Shown in pieces: positions 22,651 to 34,260 of a DNA stretch of 64,000 nt. Numbering within the stretch: position 1 is the stretch's first letter; every line of letters begins with the position of its first letter. The translations under genes were made by a program, and so were the position numbers. The notes below the pieces were generated by a model. It saw nothing but the letters and a program-made list of their open reading frames with translations. It was not told where the DNA came from and did not search any database. Origin of the DNA: Falciphora oryzae (lineage: Eukaryota > Ascomycota > Sordariomycetes > Magnaporthales > Magnaporthaceae); NCBI GenBank assembly GCA_000733355.1, contig JNVV01000002.1, positions 1,274,943-1,338,942 of the forward strand, read 5' to 3'.

Positions 22651-23397
22651 GTTATTATAGCTACTTTTAGTAGTTCGGGTTTAATCCGTTCCTTTTCCGG
22701 TAATATAATGCCCCCGGGCTAAATTATATTAAATTAAGCCGAAAAAATCGTTACTAAATAAAATACGGAAAATCGCATTCGGATAAAAAAAGCTGGCTTT
22801 TAAACGGGCTAAAATACGGGTAAATGTTTGTTTTTTCGCTTTTATTATCCGTTTTTAATCCGTTAACTTTACGGTATTTTTTAAATCTCCTTTCGGCAAA
22901 ACGTTACCGAAAACGTTTTCGATAAAATACTATCGGAATGCCGGAAAAACGTTTTTAATAAAATAAAGCGGGATATAAACGATAATAGCCTCCGTCGTCG
23001 TCCTTTTACTAACCCCCTTTAATAATTTCTTTAATTTTCCCCTTATAACGGCTCGGTTACGTAACGTCGGTATTTACGTAATTTTTTTTCCTTTTCGCTT
23101 TTTAAATATAATACTTTCGTTTATTTTTTTATAATTTTTTTTAATTCGGTTCGTTTTTAGCTTAATAGCGTTATTTTTCCTTTTTTTTATGCGTTCCCTT
23201 TTTACCTTTTTAACCGCCTTAAAATTTAATAATTTTCCTATACGAAATATTATACGTGCTATTTCCTTAAACGGTATGCCCCCTATTTTTTATAGCTTGA
23301 AATACGCTTTCCGGCTATTTATTTGCGTTAACCCGGTACTTTCCCGCTATTTATCCTATTGGGCGTATTAAATTAATACGTACCACGCTATTTCCTT

Positions 23398-23646
23398 TTA
23401 TCCGCTACCGCACTCGCATAATGGCGTCACCGCGTCGGGTACGCCTTTGCTAAATAGGAACGAATTTAACCTTAATTTTTCGGTTTTAACTTGGATTGCC
23501 ACCGAACTATATGCCTTTAACATCCCTTCGTAATATTTAACCATCTTTTCCGTAAATAGGGGGTTATCCGCTAAGCACGCGGTTTTATACCGGTTCGCTT
23601 TTTTCGCTATTGCCGTTATATTAGCCATTTTTAGCTTCCATTCCAT
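23398..23646 (-). pseudogene. LINE-2 ORF2 C-terminal piece
   Basis: Open for 82 codons: MEWKLKMANITAIAKKANRY ... FLFSKGVPDAVTPLCECGSG. It ends in a Cys-rich LCECGSG like the conserved C-terminal Cys/His region of fungal LINE ORF2 proteins. Downstream the frame is broken. Confidence 0.65.
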
Positions 23647-24765
23647 TGTTACGTTAAGGTTTTAACGCTTTACGTGCTTATATTTGGATTTCCAATCTTT
23701 TCCGTAAAGGACGGGTATTCGTTTCGGGTTTAGCGCTATTTCGGGCCGGTCCCATCGTATTACCTACTTTTTTTCGTTTATCCGCTTTAAGGGTGGGGCC
23801 TTTTTTTCATTTTTTTTAACCGAATTTTTAAAAACGGTCCGCTACTTTCGTTATTATTTCGTTAATACGCTATATTATCCCGGTTTTTTCCTACCTATTT
23901 TCCGTATTTATAACTTTTTCGTTTAAATATAAATTTAAAAACGGCACGTAGGTTTTTATTTTAAAATATACTAACGAAATTGCTTTTTAAACTCCAACTA
24001 TTACTTTAAAACATGCTTTTTATTTTTTCGCCATCTTTTTAGCTACGCCCCGGGGCCGACTTTAAAATTCCGTTAGTACATAGTAAACTGCCGTTTTATA
24101 AACTAATATATTGCGGCATACGACCGCGTACAGTTGTTTTGCGCGTACAAAGCTACTTTTTTACGTTACCGCCGCAAGTTTTATTACCGCAAATTATTAT
24201 CTTTTTTATTTACTTTTTATTTACTTAATATAAACGTTAAAATTTAGTTTATAATTTCGCCAAATTTTTAAAAATTTCGCCAATAGCGTTAGTTCTACCT
24301 ATATATTTCCGGTACGGACCCGGATCCGGTTTAAAGTTTTAATAAAATAAAGCAATTTAATTTTAGCCGCATTAAACGTTATTTTTGTTTTTTTTTTGCC
24401 TATATTTAGCACGTATCCCAAACCCGTTTTAGCAACCGGGCCGTTTCCGCCGTAATTCCCTTTATTACTAAAGGGTTAATATCGTTAGCGAAACCGATTA
24501 CCGTTATCCCTAATATTTTTCCAATTTATCGTAAAGCGACGCGATATATAAAATAAATAATATAAATAAAAATGGTAAACTTTGTAATATTCCTACTATT
24601 ATTTATATAAACGTAAACGTATCCCCATTAAACCGGAACCGGGCCGTCCTACTTATCATCTAACTTTTAATCCACCTAACTGTTTTTAATAGGAATTTTT
24701 ATTTTCGTAAAATATCGAAAAAATTTAATATAGTTAACGTTATCAAATGCTTTTAACAAGTTAAA

Positions 24766-25221
24766 CTATAACAACGAAACTATAGCGCCGTAATTCCACG
24801 CCGTTATTACGGTATCTATCACTTGTTTAATAGCGAACTCGGTACTGCGTTTCCTTCTATTACCCATTTGCCTTTCCGGTAGCAATCCTCTTTTTTCCGC
24901 CTCGGTTGCGATCCGTATTCCCACTATCGCTTCTATAACTTTAGATATAAACGAAAGGAATGCGATCGGTCGCCACCCCTTTACTGTTTTTTTATTTTCC
25001 GTATTTTTCCCTGGCTTAAAAAGCACCACCGTTAGTGCGTTTCGGAAACGTTTTGGGAAGTATTCGAATTCGAAGCTGGCGTTGGCTATTTTGGATATAG
25101 CTTCCCAATATGGTTCCCCGTACGCTTTTAATAGTCCGTTCGGTAGGTTGTCCGCTCCCGGGGCTTTCCAATTCCGAGTTCTTTTCAGGGCCGCTAGTAC
25201 TTCGTCTCCTTCGGGGTCCAC
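24766..25221 (-). pseudogene. LINE-2 reverse transcriptase piece
   Basis: Open for 151 codons. It shows WKAPGADNLPNGLLKAYGEP, FRNALTVVLFKPGK, GWRPIAFLSFISKVIEAIVG and RQMGNRRKRSTEFAIKQVID, the successive N-terminal RT blocks of Tad1/Jockey-type LINEs. Its better preservation than flanking DNA helps identify the other LINE copies. The catalytic FADD box lies beyond its end, so this is only the fingers/palm start. Confidence 0.85.
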
Positions 25222-25229
25222 TCGGATTT

Positions 25230-25483
25230 TCTTTACGTTTATTTATATTTAGGGTTAAATTTTTAAAAAAAAATTTACGTATTATTAATAATATTTAGCA
25301 TTAATAAGCAAATTACGTAAAAAAAAATTAAATAATAAATAGTAATTTATAAATTAAAATGCATTTGTAATGTAAAATAATGTGTAAAATTAAAAAAAAA
25401 TCGTATGAAAACTGCTAAAAATTGCTAGAAATTGCTAAAAAAATTTGGATTATTAATACGATATTTATAATATTACTTATTAA
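25230..25483. other. AT-rich spacer
   Basis: Very AT-rich, with ATTGCTAAAAATTGCTAGAA-like short repeats near 25415-25440. No gene or recognisable element. Confidence 0.4.
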
Positions 25484-25485
25484 TA

Positions 25486-25914
25486 ACGTGGTTCACCAGT
25501 GAGTGGGACAAACCAGCGAATGGGACAGTTGGAAATCCCATACTAAACGCCGTTTTCGACATCCTTGCTAAATCGCCCAATTTATATCCGAATTCGATGA
25601 AATTTTAAAATTAAGGTTTCAACTATATAGCCGATTTTATGTAATTATCTACAAATTTGTAACCTTAACCCGGGTGAGATATTAAAAATGCAGGGGTTAA
25701 ATTAGCGCATTTTTTTTATATCTCGCCCGGGTTAAGGTTACAAATTTGTAGATAATTAAATAAAATCGGCTATATAGTTGAAACCTTAATTTTAAAATTT
25801 TATCGAATTCGGATATAAATTGGGCGATTTAGCAAGGATGTCGAAAACGGCGTTTAGTATAGGATTTCCAACTGTCCCATTCGCTGGTTTGTCCCACTCA
25901 CTGGTGAACCACGT
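25486..25914. mobile_element. Foldback element FB5
   Basis: 429-bp palindrome with TA duplicates (25484-25485, 25915-25916). Ends ACGTGGTTCACCAGTGAG. The 17-bp repeats end GTGGGACA and ATGGGACA, in the same order at each end. The centre differs from the other foldbacks: TTAACCCGGGTGAGATATTA around a short GC-richer loop. Confidence 0.92.
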
Positions 25915-25916
25915 TA

Positions 25917-26261
25917 ACTATTTATTATTAATAATAATTAAAAAAAATTGTATTTTTAATATATTTGTACATTAGTAAGCAATGGAATGTGTTAGAAATT
26001 TTTAGAATTTTATATTATTAATACGTAATTTACGTAATATTATTACCAATAGGTGCATTTTAATAATAATATTAATAATATCTGTATTATTAATATAATG
26101 TATATTAATAATTAATTGAAACTACTAAAAACCCTATCGCTACTATAAATTTAACCATTCCTTTCGCTTTACTTTTTAGTTTTCATTTTTTTATTTATTA
26201 CTAACAAATTAAATAACTTTATTAGTTATACCTACTATTTATACCTTTTATTTATTACATT
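25917..26261. other. AT-rich stretch without gene
   Basis: TA-rich with repeated ATTATTAATA words. Probably decayed element DNA leading into the zinc-knuckle remnant. Nothing coding seen. Confidence 0.4.
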
Positions 26262-26736
26262 TATTGCAAATTAAAAGGGCATTCCTACAAGCAATGCTGG
26301 TTTTTACAGTTAAATAAAGCGCTAAATGGTTAGGGAATTAAAAAACAACTAAATAATAACGTTTATACTAAAAAACGCGAATATTTCCTTTCCATTTTAT
26401 AAAATAAAAACGAAAAGGATAACGGTAATACCGATAGGGTTAAAAACCCCGGTAATATTACAGCTAAAATGGGTGAAAATAACGAAAAATTACAAAAATA
26501 CGTGATTTAATGGAAGACGATATAGATTTTTAACAGATTGTTTATTTTTTTGCTTTTTTATTTATTTATTTATTTACTTATTTATTTGTTTATTAACAAA
26601 TGACTTTTTGGTAACTTTTTAAGTCATTAAAGTCAGTCACAAGTCAGTCACCAAAAGTTAAAGTCACGGCCCTGACTTTTTAAGTCAGTCACAGTCAAGG
26701 TGATGACTTGACTGACTGACTTTTTTCCGAACCCTG
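26262..26736 (+). mobile_element. hAT-type right end with zinc-knuckle-like remnant
   Basis: 26262-26480 reads, after repair of stops, LKGHSYKQCW followed by KAPNG, the back half of a CCHC-like zinc knuckle. The same block is at 54450-54720 (reverse) and 60378-60640. Then a TTTATTTA tract (26565-26590) and AGTCA/TGACT repeats lead to the terminus TTTTTTCCGAACCCTG at 26736. Non-autonomous. Confidence 0.55.
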
Positions 26737-26814
26737 ATCGTTTCTATTGTCGCTATTAAAAGCGACGAGCCGCTTTAAAAGCGGCTATTTACTTTTTTCC
26801 TAATCCGGACTATT

Positions 26815-27228
26815 TGGTCTGGAGATTCCCTTTGTTATTTACCTTACAAAATCTAATAAAGCTTGGATTACGGGATTTGTCACGTGAAAGGATCTCCTAA
26901 TTGCCTGCACAAAAAAAAAGTTGCCGGTATTGGATTGCACTGGCCTGTGCAGGCAATCGGCAAAGCCCAGAGAAAGCCGGATCCTCCGGTCCCGTAATCT
27001 CTGATCACGGGATCCGAGGACCCGCAAGCCCACAGAGGCTGGGAGCAGGGGAAAGGCCCTTTGGTGATCTGGACCGTGTATATATAGCCTCCCTTTTGCT
27101 CCCTCTCTAGCAGATAGATTCCTTTCCTCTTCGTGCACAATAGATTATAATTCCTTTGATATAAAGGATCATTGTTCACCTCTTTTAGAAATCTCCGAGC
27201 CCGACAGGAGTACCAACTCCTACCAACA
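26815..27228 (+). repeat. GC-rich solo-LTR-like island
   Basis: An undecayed GC-richer segment in AT-rich surroundings. It begins TGGTCTGGAG and ends CTCCTACCAACA, roughly inverted. It has TATATATAG at 27079-27087 followed by CTCCCTTTTGCTCCCTCTCT, promoter-like. Inverted repeats TTGCCTGCACA/TGTGCAGGCAA and GATTACGGGA/TCCCGTAATC occur inside. A clean target duplication could not be shown, so boundaries are uncertain. Most like a recent solo LTR of a family not otherwise present here. Confidence 0.4.
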
Positions 27229-27231
27229 CTT

Positions 27232-28024
27232 TTAATAATTACGAACGAATAAATATAAACGGTTACGGTAAAATAAATAAATTTCCCCCCTTTTTTATCC
27301 GAACCAACCCCGATTATAATAAACGCAATTATTTTTAAAAATTAATAACAAACCGCCGAATCCGTATAGTAATTTTTATATTATATTAAAATATAAAAAA
27401 AAGTAGCAGCCGGGGAAATATCCCCTTTTTTTAATAAAAATAATACGATATAATTATTATTTAGGAACCGGAATTAAATAACTACGGAAGTTTTAAAACG
27501 GTAATAAGTTGCTAATACGAAATAATATATTATTAAGCGAATATAAAATCTAACGCGGCGTTATACGTATATTAAAAATTTAATCCTATTTTATAATTAA
27601 ACCGGAACGGATATAATTAGGTAATAATTATATTATAATTATTGGTTGGAAATATGAATATTTATTCGATATATTTATTAAACCTTAAAGCTTTAAAAAT
27701 ATAAAATATATTATTTTAAAAAATCATTACGTATTTACCCCGGTAATACGCCGTATTAGTAAAGGATTTTAACTTTTATTATTTAATATAGGATATATAT
27801 AATAAAAAAACGAAAAAATTAAAATATTTTTAACGTTAGCGAAACGGTGGAATTTTGACTTCGTTACGTTATACGGCGAAGTTATAAAAAACGAAAAAAG
27901 GAAAAAAAATACAATAAATTACGTTTGGGTTTTAAATTCGTTAGTTGTTTATTACGAAGAAAAAAATTTAAAAATAAAAAAGTCCGATTATTATTTATAA
28001 ATAATTAAAATTAAAATAAAATAG
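27232..28024 (+). mobile_element. LINE-5, first part (endonuclease region), heavily decayed
   Basis: Plus-strand copy of the LINE family, corresponding to the endonuclease region of LINE-1/LINE-4 (compare 61145-61800). It continues at 36214 after the foldback. Almost no codon context survives. Confidence 0.65.
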
Positions 28025-28157
28025 TAACGTGGTTCACCACCGAGTCGCGCAAACCACCGAGTCGCGCACTTCGAAATCCCATATTAAACGCAATTTTCGA
28101 CACCCTTGCTAACTTCGCCAATTTAAGCCCAAATTTAACCAAATTTGGAAAGGTTAT

Positions 28158-28783
28158 TGTTAAAAGAACTAATGTATTTAGCTAAAGTTGGGTGCATAGG
28201 CCCAACCTACCCTGTACTACCCTCCTTGGATTATCTACCCTGTATTGTTGTGGGGTTGTGCACGGGAATAGCGGGCAGTGCTTATAGCGTGCTTAGAGGT
28301 GGCTTACAGCACCTACAGCACTTACTAGAAGCCTAAAAGCAGCCTGCAACCCCTGTGGGATGCCTAAGCACCCAAGTCAGTCGTTGTGGGTCGCACTGAC
28401 TCGCCTACCCTGCACATTTACCCTGCACAGAATTGATTAGGTGTCAATTTGCACAAGTCAGAATTGGAGGCCCAACGCGGAGATGGGTTTGGTGGCCGTG
28501 GGTCGATTTTTTGGAAATCCCATACAAAATAATTTTTCGGAAAATCGCTCGCGGCACCGGAAGCCCCCACGGCGGAGAACCCGCGGGATCGATGTCGGTG
28601 GGTATATGAGGGAAGCGATTGTTGGCGCCCCTCAACTGCAATACAAGCCTGTTCCACCCACTAAGCTTGGGGCCCCGACAGCGCTATTTATAGCGCCTGT
28701 CAGGGCCTAATCCAACTAACCGAGACCCTGCTGGCTACTGTAACTGCGCTGCAAATCCCCGATTTGACCTCCGAATATTAATA
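28158..28783 (+). repeat. Copia-1 5' LTR
   Basis: 626 bp, begins TGTTAAAAGAACTAATG and ends CTCCGAATATTAATA. It has the palindrome GCGCTATTTATAGCGC near 28680, holding a TATA-like word. Minus-strand ORFs of 65-79 codons inside are repeat shadows. Confidence 0.95.
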
Positions 28784-28800
28784 GGTTATGAGCCCGGTGG
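28784..28800 (+). other. Copia-1 primer binding site, half-tRNA type
   Basis: GGTTATGAGCCCGGTGG directly after the LTR. GGTTATGAGCCC is complementary to the anticodon stem-loop of initiator tRNA-Met (loop CTCATAA), as in Drosophila copia and yeast Ty5, which prime from a cleaved half tRNA. Assignment rests on this known tRNA sequence. Confidence 0.75.
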
Positions 28801-29823
28801 ATCTAGTGACTGGTAGGCGATCGGAGCCTATCGAGTGCTGAATTGAACCTACTGATAGACCTTGCAATCGCTGGATTGCGCGACGAATTGGCGTTGTGAC
28901 CACCTTGTAGAGGGCGAGTTAGGGCTTTGATTTGGGAGATTAAAGGCACTGGAGCTAATCGCTAGGAGGTAGTAGCACCTACTAGTAGGCGCTGAGGAGC
29001 GCTAATACCAAAAGCTTATTGCAGCGTTGCAAAACGCTGTAAATAACCTAAATAGGGATACCCAGTTATTAATTGGGGGCTATAGCGCTTAGGAGCGCAC
29101 TATAAATACCTATCTGGTTTTATACTCGTAGGGGTAACGTTGCGCAGATTGTTATGCAGCCTCGTAGGAAATACACCTCGGTCAAGGCAGTCTGTAACCT
29201 ACCCTAAAAAACGTTCTACCCTCGCGGTAAACCCACTAAAGCGGAAGTTGCTTGCTTCGGTAACCAACAACTTAATTGGTGTTAGTAGTGCATTTAGCAC
29301 CTAAAGGAACGCTAAATAGCTGCACTTTAGGAACCCTGTTAGTGCACGTGGAAGCTGGAAATAAAATCCTAAAGCTTAGCCACTTTTAGGTCAACTAATT
29401 GTAGTTGTAACGATCTCTTAAGCGAATATAAGGTCTAGTTAACCTTTAAAGCTACTCTGTAGTGGGAACGGAACCTACCTTGTAGTGTTTGCTGCTGTAA
29501 ATCGCCTGGATTAGCTGCTGGTAGGCCGCAGGCCTCGTAGTCCCAGACCGTTAGTTAGTAAGCTACTGCAAATAGGTTACCCTATACTACCTACCTTGTA
29601 GTTTAAGCCCTGGAACCTTGCAAGCTCTAGGCCAGTTGCGCCAAAGTAACTGTTAAGCAAAACCCTAAAAGATTAGGCACCTTTTAGGTCAGTTGGCGCA
29701 AAGCAACTGTTAAAAAGCCCTGGAGGACGGTGACTTTCAGGCACTTAAGCAGTACTGTTATAAACAGGAACTGCGAGGTCAAAATTGCTATAAGTTACCT
29801 TATATAGGGCACTTTAAGCAAAT
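28801..29823 (+). other. Copia-1 long 5' leader
   Basis: About 1 kb between primer site and gag with no ORF. It has near-duplicate hairpin-forming segments: AGTTGCGCCAAAGTAACTGT (29634 region) and AGTTGGCGCAAAGCAACTGT (29690 region), each next to a CTTTTAGGTCA or CCCTAAAAG word, and repeated CTACCTTGTAG. Could hold packaging or translation signals; not provable here. Confidence 0.5.
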
Positions 29824-30990
29824 ATGCAAAACAACCCAGACGATGGAACTCAAGCGACGGGTGAAGGGGGTAACACTGCCCCAACTGCACTGGAAACAAT
29901 ATTAGCCACAGTGACTGCACAAGCGGCGCGTATCGATAAATTAACTAGGGCTTTAAAAGCGCTACAAGGCACTAATAGGGGCAACCAAACGCAATAACAG
30001 GGGGCAACGGGGGTTACACCTACCCCGTTTAATCTTTAAGTCCTTGGGCAGTTGGGAGTTCCTACAACTGCTGCCCCTAGCGTATTTGAAAATCTAATTA
30101 ATTCATTGAGGGCACCATCTCCGCCGCCCGCACCGCCTGCACCTGCACCACCGGCCCCTAATAACTGGGCGGATATTTTATCCTATTCCAACCCAGTAAT
30201 GAGGGAATTGTTCCGTAAAGTGCACTCTTTTCCTGAAACCTTAAAGCTAAAAGGGGCCCAAAATTATGCAGAATGGAAACACACGCTGGAGCTACAATTT
30301 ACCGCAATGGGTATAACGGGGTTTACAGAGAACCTTGAAGCGGCTATTTATATCTCGCTGGTAGATTAAGCAAATTTGTTGCTATTTCTAAAGGACAGTT
30401 GCAGTAAGGAGGTGCTTTATACTATAACCTGGGAAACAATACCTATTAGAGCGTTTATTGCCCTAAGGGATAGTTATTTCCTAACGCCAGAAATCGAACG
30501 AGATGCCTTTTATAGGGAATTCCATGCCCTAAACTACGCTAAATATAAAGGCGGTATTAGCGAGTTTAATTCCTACTTCAATTTACTGCTAGTTCGGCTC
30601 CGAAATAGTCAAGTGCAATTAGCTGCTGTTAATATCAAAAATCAATACCTAAAGGCTATGGAGGGGTCTTTTCCCCACTGGGCTGAAAGGCTTCGAAGCA
30701 CTATTCGTAGTGCTATTGCTTTAGGGCAGTTTACCGAAGGCATCAATTTGCAGTACCTAATGGCTGATTTAATTGCTGAGACCTATAATCCAATTTTCAC
30801 AGCCCACAAACAGGCTGCTAGCTATAGGGCTTAAATGCAAAATAAGCCAAAAGGTGAAGAGGGTACCAATGCTAAAGGCAAAGGTAAAAAGAAGGAGAAG
30901 AAAGCCGCTAGGGGGAAAGGCAAAAAGGCTAAAAATGAGCCTAAAAGCCAAAATAGCTCCTTTGGATCTGATAAATCCAAAAAAAAAAAA
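29824..30990 (+). pseudogene. gag: Copia-1 gag
   Basis: Starts MQNNPDDGTQATGEGG at 29824 and stays in one frame to the A-run at 30979, with four in-frame stops (near 29995, 30037, 30367, 30832). A Pro-rich segment (APPAPAPPAPNNW, about residue 105-120) precedes a Gag core (KLKGAQNYAEWKHTLELQFT, FREFHALNY, EFNSYFNLLLVRLRN), typical of Copia Gag. The end is Lys-rich (KGKGKKKEKKAARGKGKK) in place of a zinc knuckle and may bind RNA. The stops fit CAA/CAG to TAA/TAG. The gag frame passes to pol through the A-run. Confidence 0.85.
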
Positions 30991-31691
30991 GAAAAGACGG
31001 TAACAAATCCTCCGATAAAAAAGGAATTTCCTTTGCAGTGCTAAATTACAATCTCCTATTAGGGGACTTTGGTGCTAAAAACCCCTTTGTAGGGTTTTCG
31101 GAAAGTAACGCTACTAGCGAAATTGTGGACTTGGAGTTACTAAACGCATCAAACGATAGTGACTTTTCGGATATTGAATCCGATTTAAAAGCTTTAACTA
31201 CCTTTGATTTACCGGTGGCAGCGCATTGCACGCACTGTAAATCTGTAAATAACGCTAAAAAGGCTTTAAAAGCCCCTATTTTATACGATATAGGTAGCAC
31301 AGATCACATCTTTAACTCTAAGGAGCATTTCTTTAATTTTAGTACCAAAATTAAAAAAGAGATTACGACGGGCGGCGGCCCCGTAACCATTAGAGGCATA
31401 GGCATTGTTAAAATAGTAGTAAAATGCTTTAAAGACCTTGATGATTTCGAAATAATAACATTAAAAAATGTGTTGTTTATCCCCGAATTCGATGTCAATA
31501 TCATTAGTGGTTTTCGTTATTATAAGTTAGGCGGTGTTTTTATTAAACACAAGCTATTTAACTCCAATCGCAAATGCTGGGGCGTTTTGGATCCCGTTAA
31601 TAACGGTTTTTTCCTTAACGTTAAAGGGTATATTTTGCCCAATGTACGCAAAGGATTTTACTATAGCACAAGTTTTAACCATGCCTCATAG
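30991..31691 (+). pseudogene. pol: Copia-1 protease region
   Basis: Read in the frame that continues after the A-run: KDGNKSSDKKGISFAVLNYN, then ILYDIGSTDHIFNSKEHF, matching the aspartic-protease site of Copia elements (D-S/T-G expected, here D-I-G, a possible ACC/ACT to ATT change). NVLFIPEFDVNIISG follows, a conserved Copia protease segment. It stops at TAG 31689-31691. Confidence 0.82.
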
Positions 31692-33266
31692 CGGGTAACT
31701 CCCGTAATTAGCGTTGAATTTAACAACGTTCCCTTTGTAAATTAGGAGGAATATGCTCGTTTCGATTCTAATTCGGAAAAAAATACGGATAAAACGGAAA
31801 AGCTACCCTATACCAAGGGTAAAGCTACCCTAAACCAAAAGAAAAAATTGGAAAAGGGGGCCACCAAAACCAAACCTAAATTTAATGCAAAAAGCCCTAA
31901 AAACTCCCGTGTAATTAAGCCCCGTAAGCTCGGCAAACCATTAGATAAATCCATTAAAAAGCCTATTCCAAAGGACGTTACTTTATTAAAAAGGGGGACT
32001 TCCCATGCAAAAGATCCGTTGCCCGAATTTCCCCTAATAGGTGAGGTATAGGCGGCCCTTTATATTAATATTACCCTTAAAAGCTTCCAAAAGTTAGCTA
32101 ACGGATGGGTAAATGCAAAGGGGGACGTTGTAAAAGGGTGTAATAAAAATTTAGCCCTAAAAGCGCTGTTTTGGCACCGCCGATTAGGGCATTTGGGGTT
32201 GGCGTTGCTAAAAAAGACTGCTAAAATAACTGCAGGTTTCCCTAACTTTGATAAGGTTTAAGGGCTGCAATGCGCAATTTGTGCCAAAACTGTAGCGGTA
32301 TGGAGAACTAGAAAAGGCCCGTTGCTTTTACCGGATAACGTTTTAAATTCTATCGAAAGGGATACTATTGCTTTATCCCTAACGCCACACAACAGAAAGC
32401 CAGTAATCCTTTTGCTTATTGATTGAAAATCAAAATATAGGTGGACCTTCCAGCTATCCAGTAAGCACGGCCCAGTAGTGTATACTGCTATAAAGTCCTT
32501 TTTTAAAGGCCTAAAAGCAAATTACGGGCGCTATCCCTTAAGGTTATTCTTTAATGGTGGTAGGGAGGTTAATTTGGCGCTAAAAGATTGGCTTAGTAAA
32601 AAAGGCATTGCGTTTGAAACGTTAAACCCCTATAACCACGGGCAAAATGGCCTGTCAAAACGCTTTGTAAGGGTAATTTTGGACAGGCTTAGGGCTACAA
32701 TTACTGCGGCAGGCCTGCCGTTTTATTTGTGGTGTTATATCCTACCTGCCGTAATTGAACTAGTGAACGCTACTGCAGTTACTAATAGGGAGCTTAGCCC
32801 CTACCAAAAGTTCTATAACGAAATAGAACCCGGATCTTTTTATAGGCCTAATTTAAGCCATTATAAGGTGATTGGTACCTATGCGGAGGCATTAATACCC
32901 CTAGAACATAGGGCAAAATCGAAGAAATTAGCAACCAGAACGGAACCCGTCAGGCTTTTAGGAGCTTTAAGCAAAACAATTGTCCTTGTATATGCGCCTG
33001 CACGAAGGGCGGTATATAAAACCTTTATAATCAAGCTATTAAAGGGGGTAACAGTAGAAAATCTCGTTCCAAAGGGGGATAATAATTCAAAGGGGGTTAC
33101 TTTCGAAAACCCTGCTAAAAAAGGCACTATTCCAACTAGTGTTTTTACCCCCGTTAGCGAATCTGAAAGCGAAGTGGAAATCGATTCTCTACCAAATCAA
33201 CTGCTTGCGGGGACTTTAAAAGCTCCGCTACCTACTTTGCAATACAGGCCCCCTAAACCTGTTTAA
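31692..33266 (+). pseudogene. pol: Copia-1 integrase
   Basis: Same frame as the protease, interrupted by TAG/TAA/TGA near 31743, 32049, 32260 and 32424. The zinc site FWHRRLGHLG...LQCAICAK (32170-32285) gives the HHCC. In the core, the first Asp stands in ERDTIALS (32360), the second is Asn in LRLFFNGGREV (32553), and the Glu is Lys in GQNGLSKRFV (32660). D-N-K instead of D-D-E, both by G-to-A, would abolish strand transfer. The C-terminal part has a conserved Copia segment (REPSPYQKFYN-like) and an acidic Ser/Glu stretch (SESESEVEIDS). Confidence 0.88.
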
Positions 33267-34260
33267 ACTATTGTACGGCCCCTTAAAAAGCTTACAGTTT
33301 TAGTGCCCCCGATACGTAAAATACTGGTACCCACAGTGGATAAGGAAGTGCGTGTTAGCGATACCCTCGCTGATGCTTTGGGGAAGGTATTACCTGAACT
33401 AAACCTAATGAAAATCGACGATTTCGTTTACTATATTTGCTATAAGGCAAAACAGGCTGTTAAAAAAAAAGCCTGCTAAAAACGGCGAACTTAATTCCTA
33501 TAAAAAGGCCTTAAAAAGCCCCTATAATAAACATTGGTTAGCTGCCTTAGGGTTAGAATTCGAGCAATTTTTACGAGCTGGAACTTTTAATTTCCTGCCA
33601 AAAGCTAAACTACCTAAAGGGCGGAGATTAATAACCTATCGACCGGTTTTTAAGCTTAAAAAAGATAAAAAAAATCGCCCCCTAAAATATAAAGCCAGGC
33701 TGGTTGCTAAGGGTTTTTTGCAAATAGAAGGCTTGGATTTTATCGAAACCTTTGCCTTTATTAGTATACCGCTTACCTGGCGTATTTTGCTGGCCTTTGC
33801 TGCAGTAAAAGATTGGGAAATCGAACAAATCGATTTTATTGGGGCATTTCTAAACAGTAACCTTAACGTGGAGCTATACCTTAGTATTTCAAAAGGCTTT
33901 AAAAAATGGTTAGCTATTGCAACCCCCGAAATCAAAAAGCTCGCCAAGCATTTTGGCTTTAAATTTTCGGAAAAACAAATGATCCTGCTAAAAAGGGCAC
34001 TATATGGTTTAAAACAAGGACCCCGTAAATGGCAAAACAAACTAAAAACCCTATTTAACAAGGAAGGTTTCATGCCTTTTGTTTCTGATTTAGCGGTTTA
34101 CTTTAATGCAAAAACAAAGCATTTTATTATCACCTTTGTAAACGATTGCTTATTAATTGGGCCTAATCTTAAATATATCCAAACCTTTAAAAAGTCACTA
34201 AATAAAGTGTATGCATTAAAAGACCGTGGGCCTGCCACCTATTTTCTGGGTGTTTAAATC
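33267..34260 (+). pseudogene. pol: Copia-1 reverse transcriptase
   Basis: A run of nine A near 33462 moves the frame; from there KPAKNGELNSYKKALKSPYN, KARLVAKGFLQIEGLDFIET, IEQIDFIGAFLNSNL, KRALYGLKQGPRKWQ are successive RT blocks. The catalytic box is FVNDCLLIG (34138) where Copia has YVDD, so one metal-binding Asp is lost by G-to-A. It ends TYFLGV at a TAA (34255). Confidence 0.9.

Larger units (their letters stand above)
22651..25229 (-). mobile_element. LINE-2: internal fragment of the same LINE family
   Basis: Corresponds to LINE-1 from about 14730 to 17110. It keeps about 180 bp (22815-23000) missing from LINE-1. The low-coordinate edge is cut by a hAT end and the high edge stops in the RT at GGGGTCCACTCGG. 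It holds the two best preserved coding pieces of this LINE family, listed separately. Confidence 0.85.

Noticed and set aside
26839..27179. Two 99-codon minus-strand ORFs
   Set aside because: Overlap each other in the GC-rich LTR-like island; no recognisable domain.
26810..27233. Target duplication of the GC-rich island
   Set aside because: Candidate flanks (CTATT and CTTTT, or CCCTT and CTTTT) do not match well enough.
28418..28657. 79-codon minus-strand ORF, also at 35557 and 12907
   Set aside because: Repeats in every LTR copy of Copia-1; lies fully inside the LTR with no protein-like motif.
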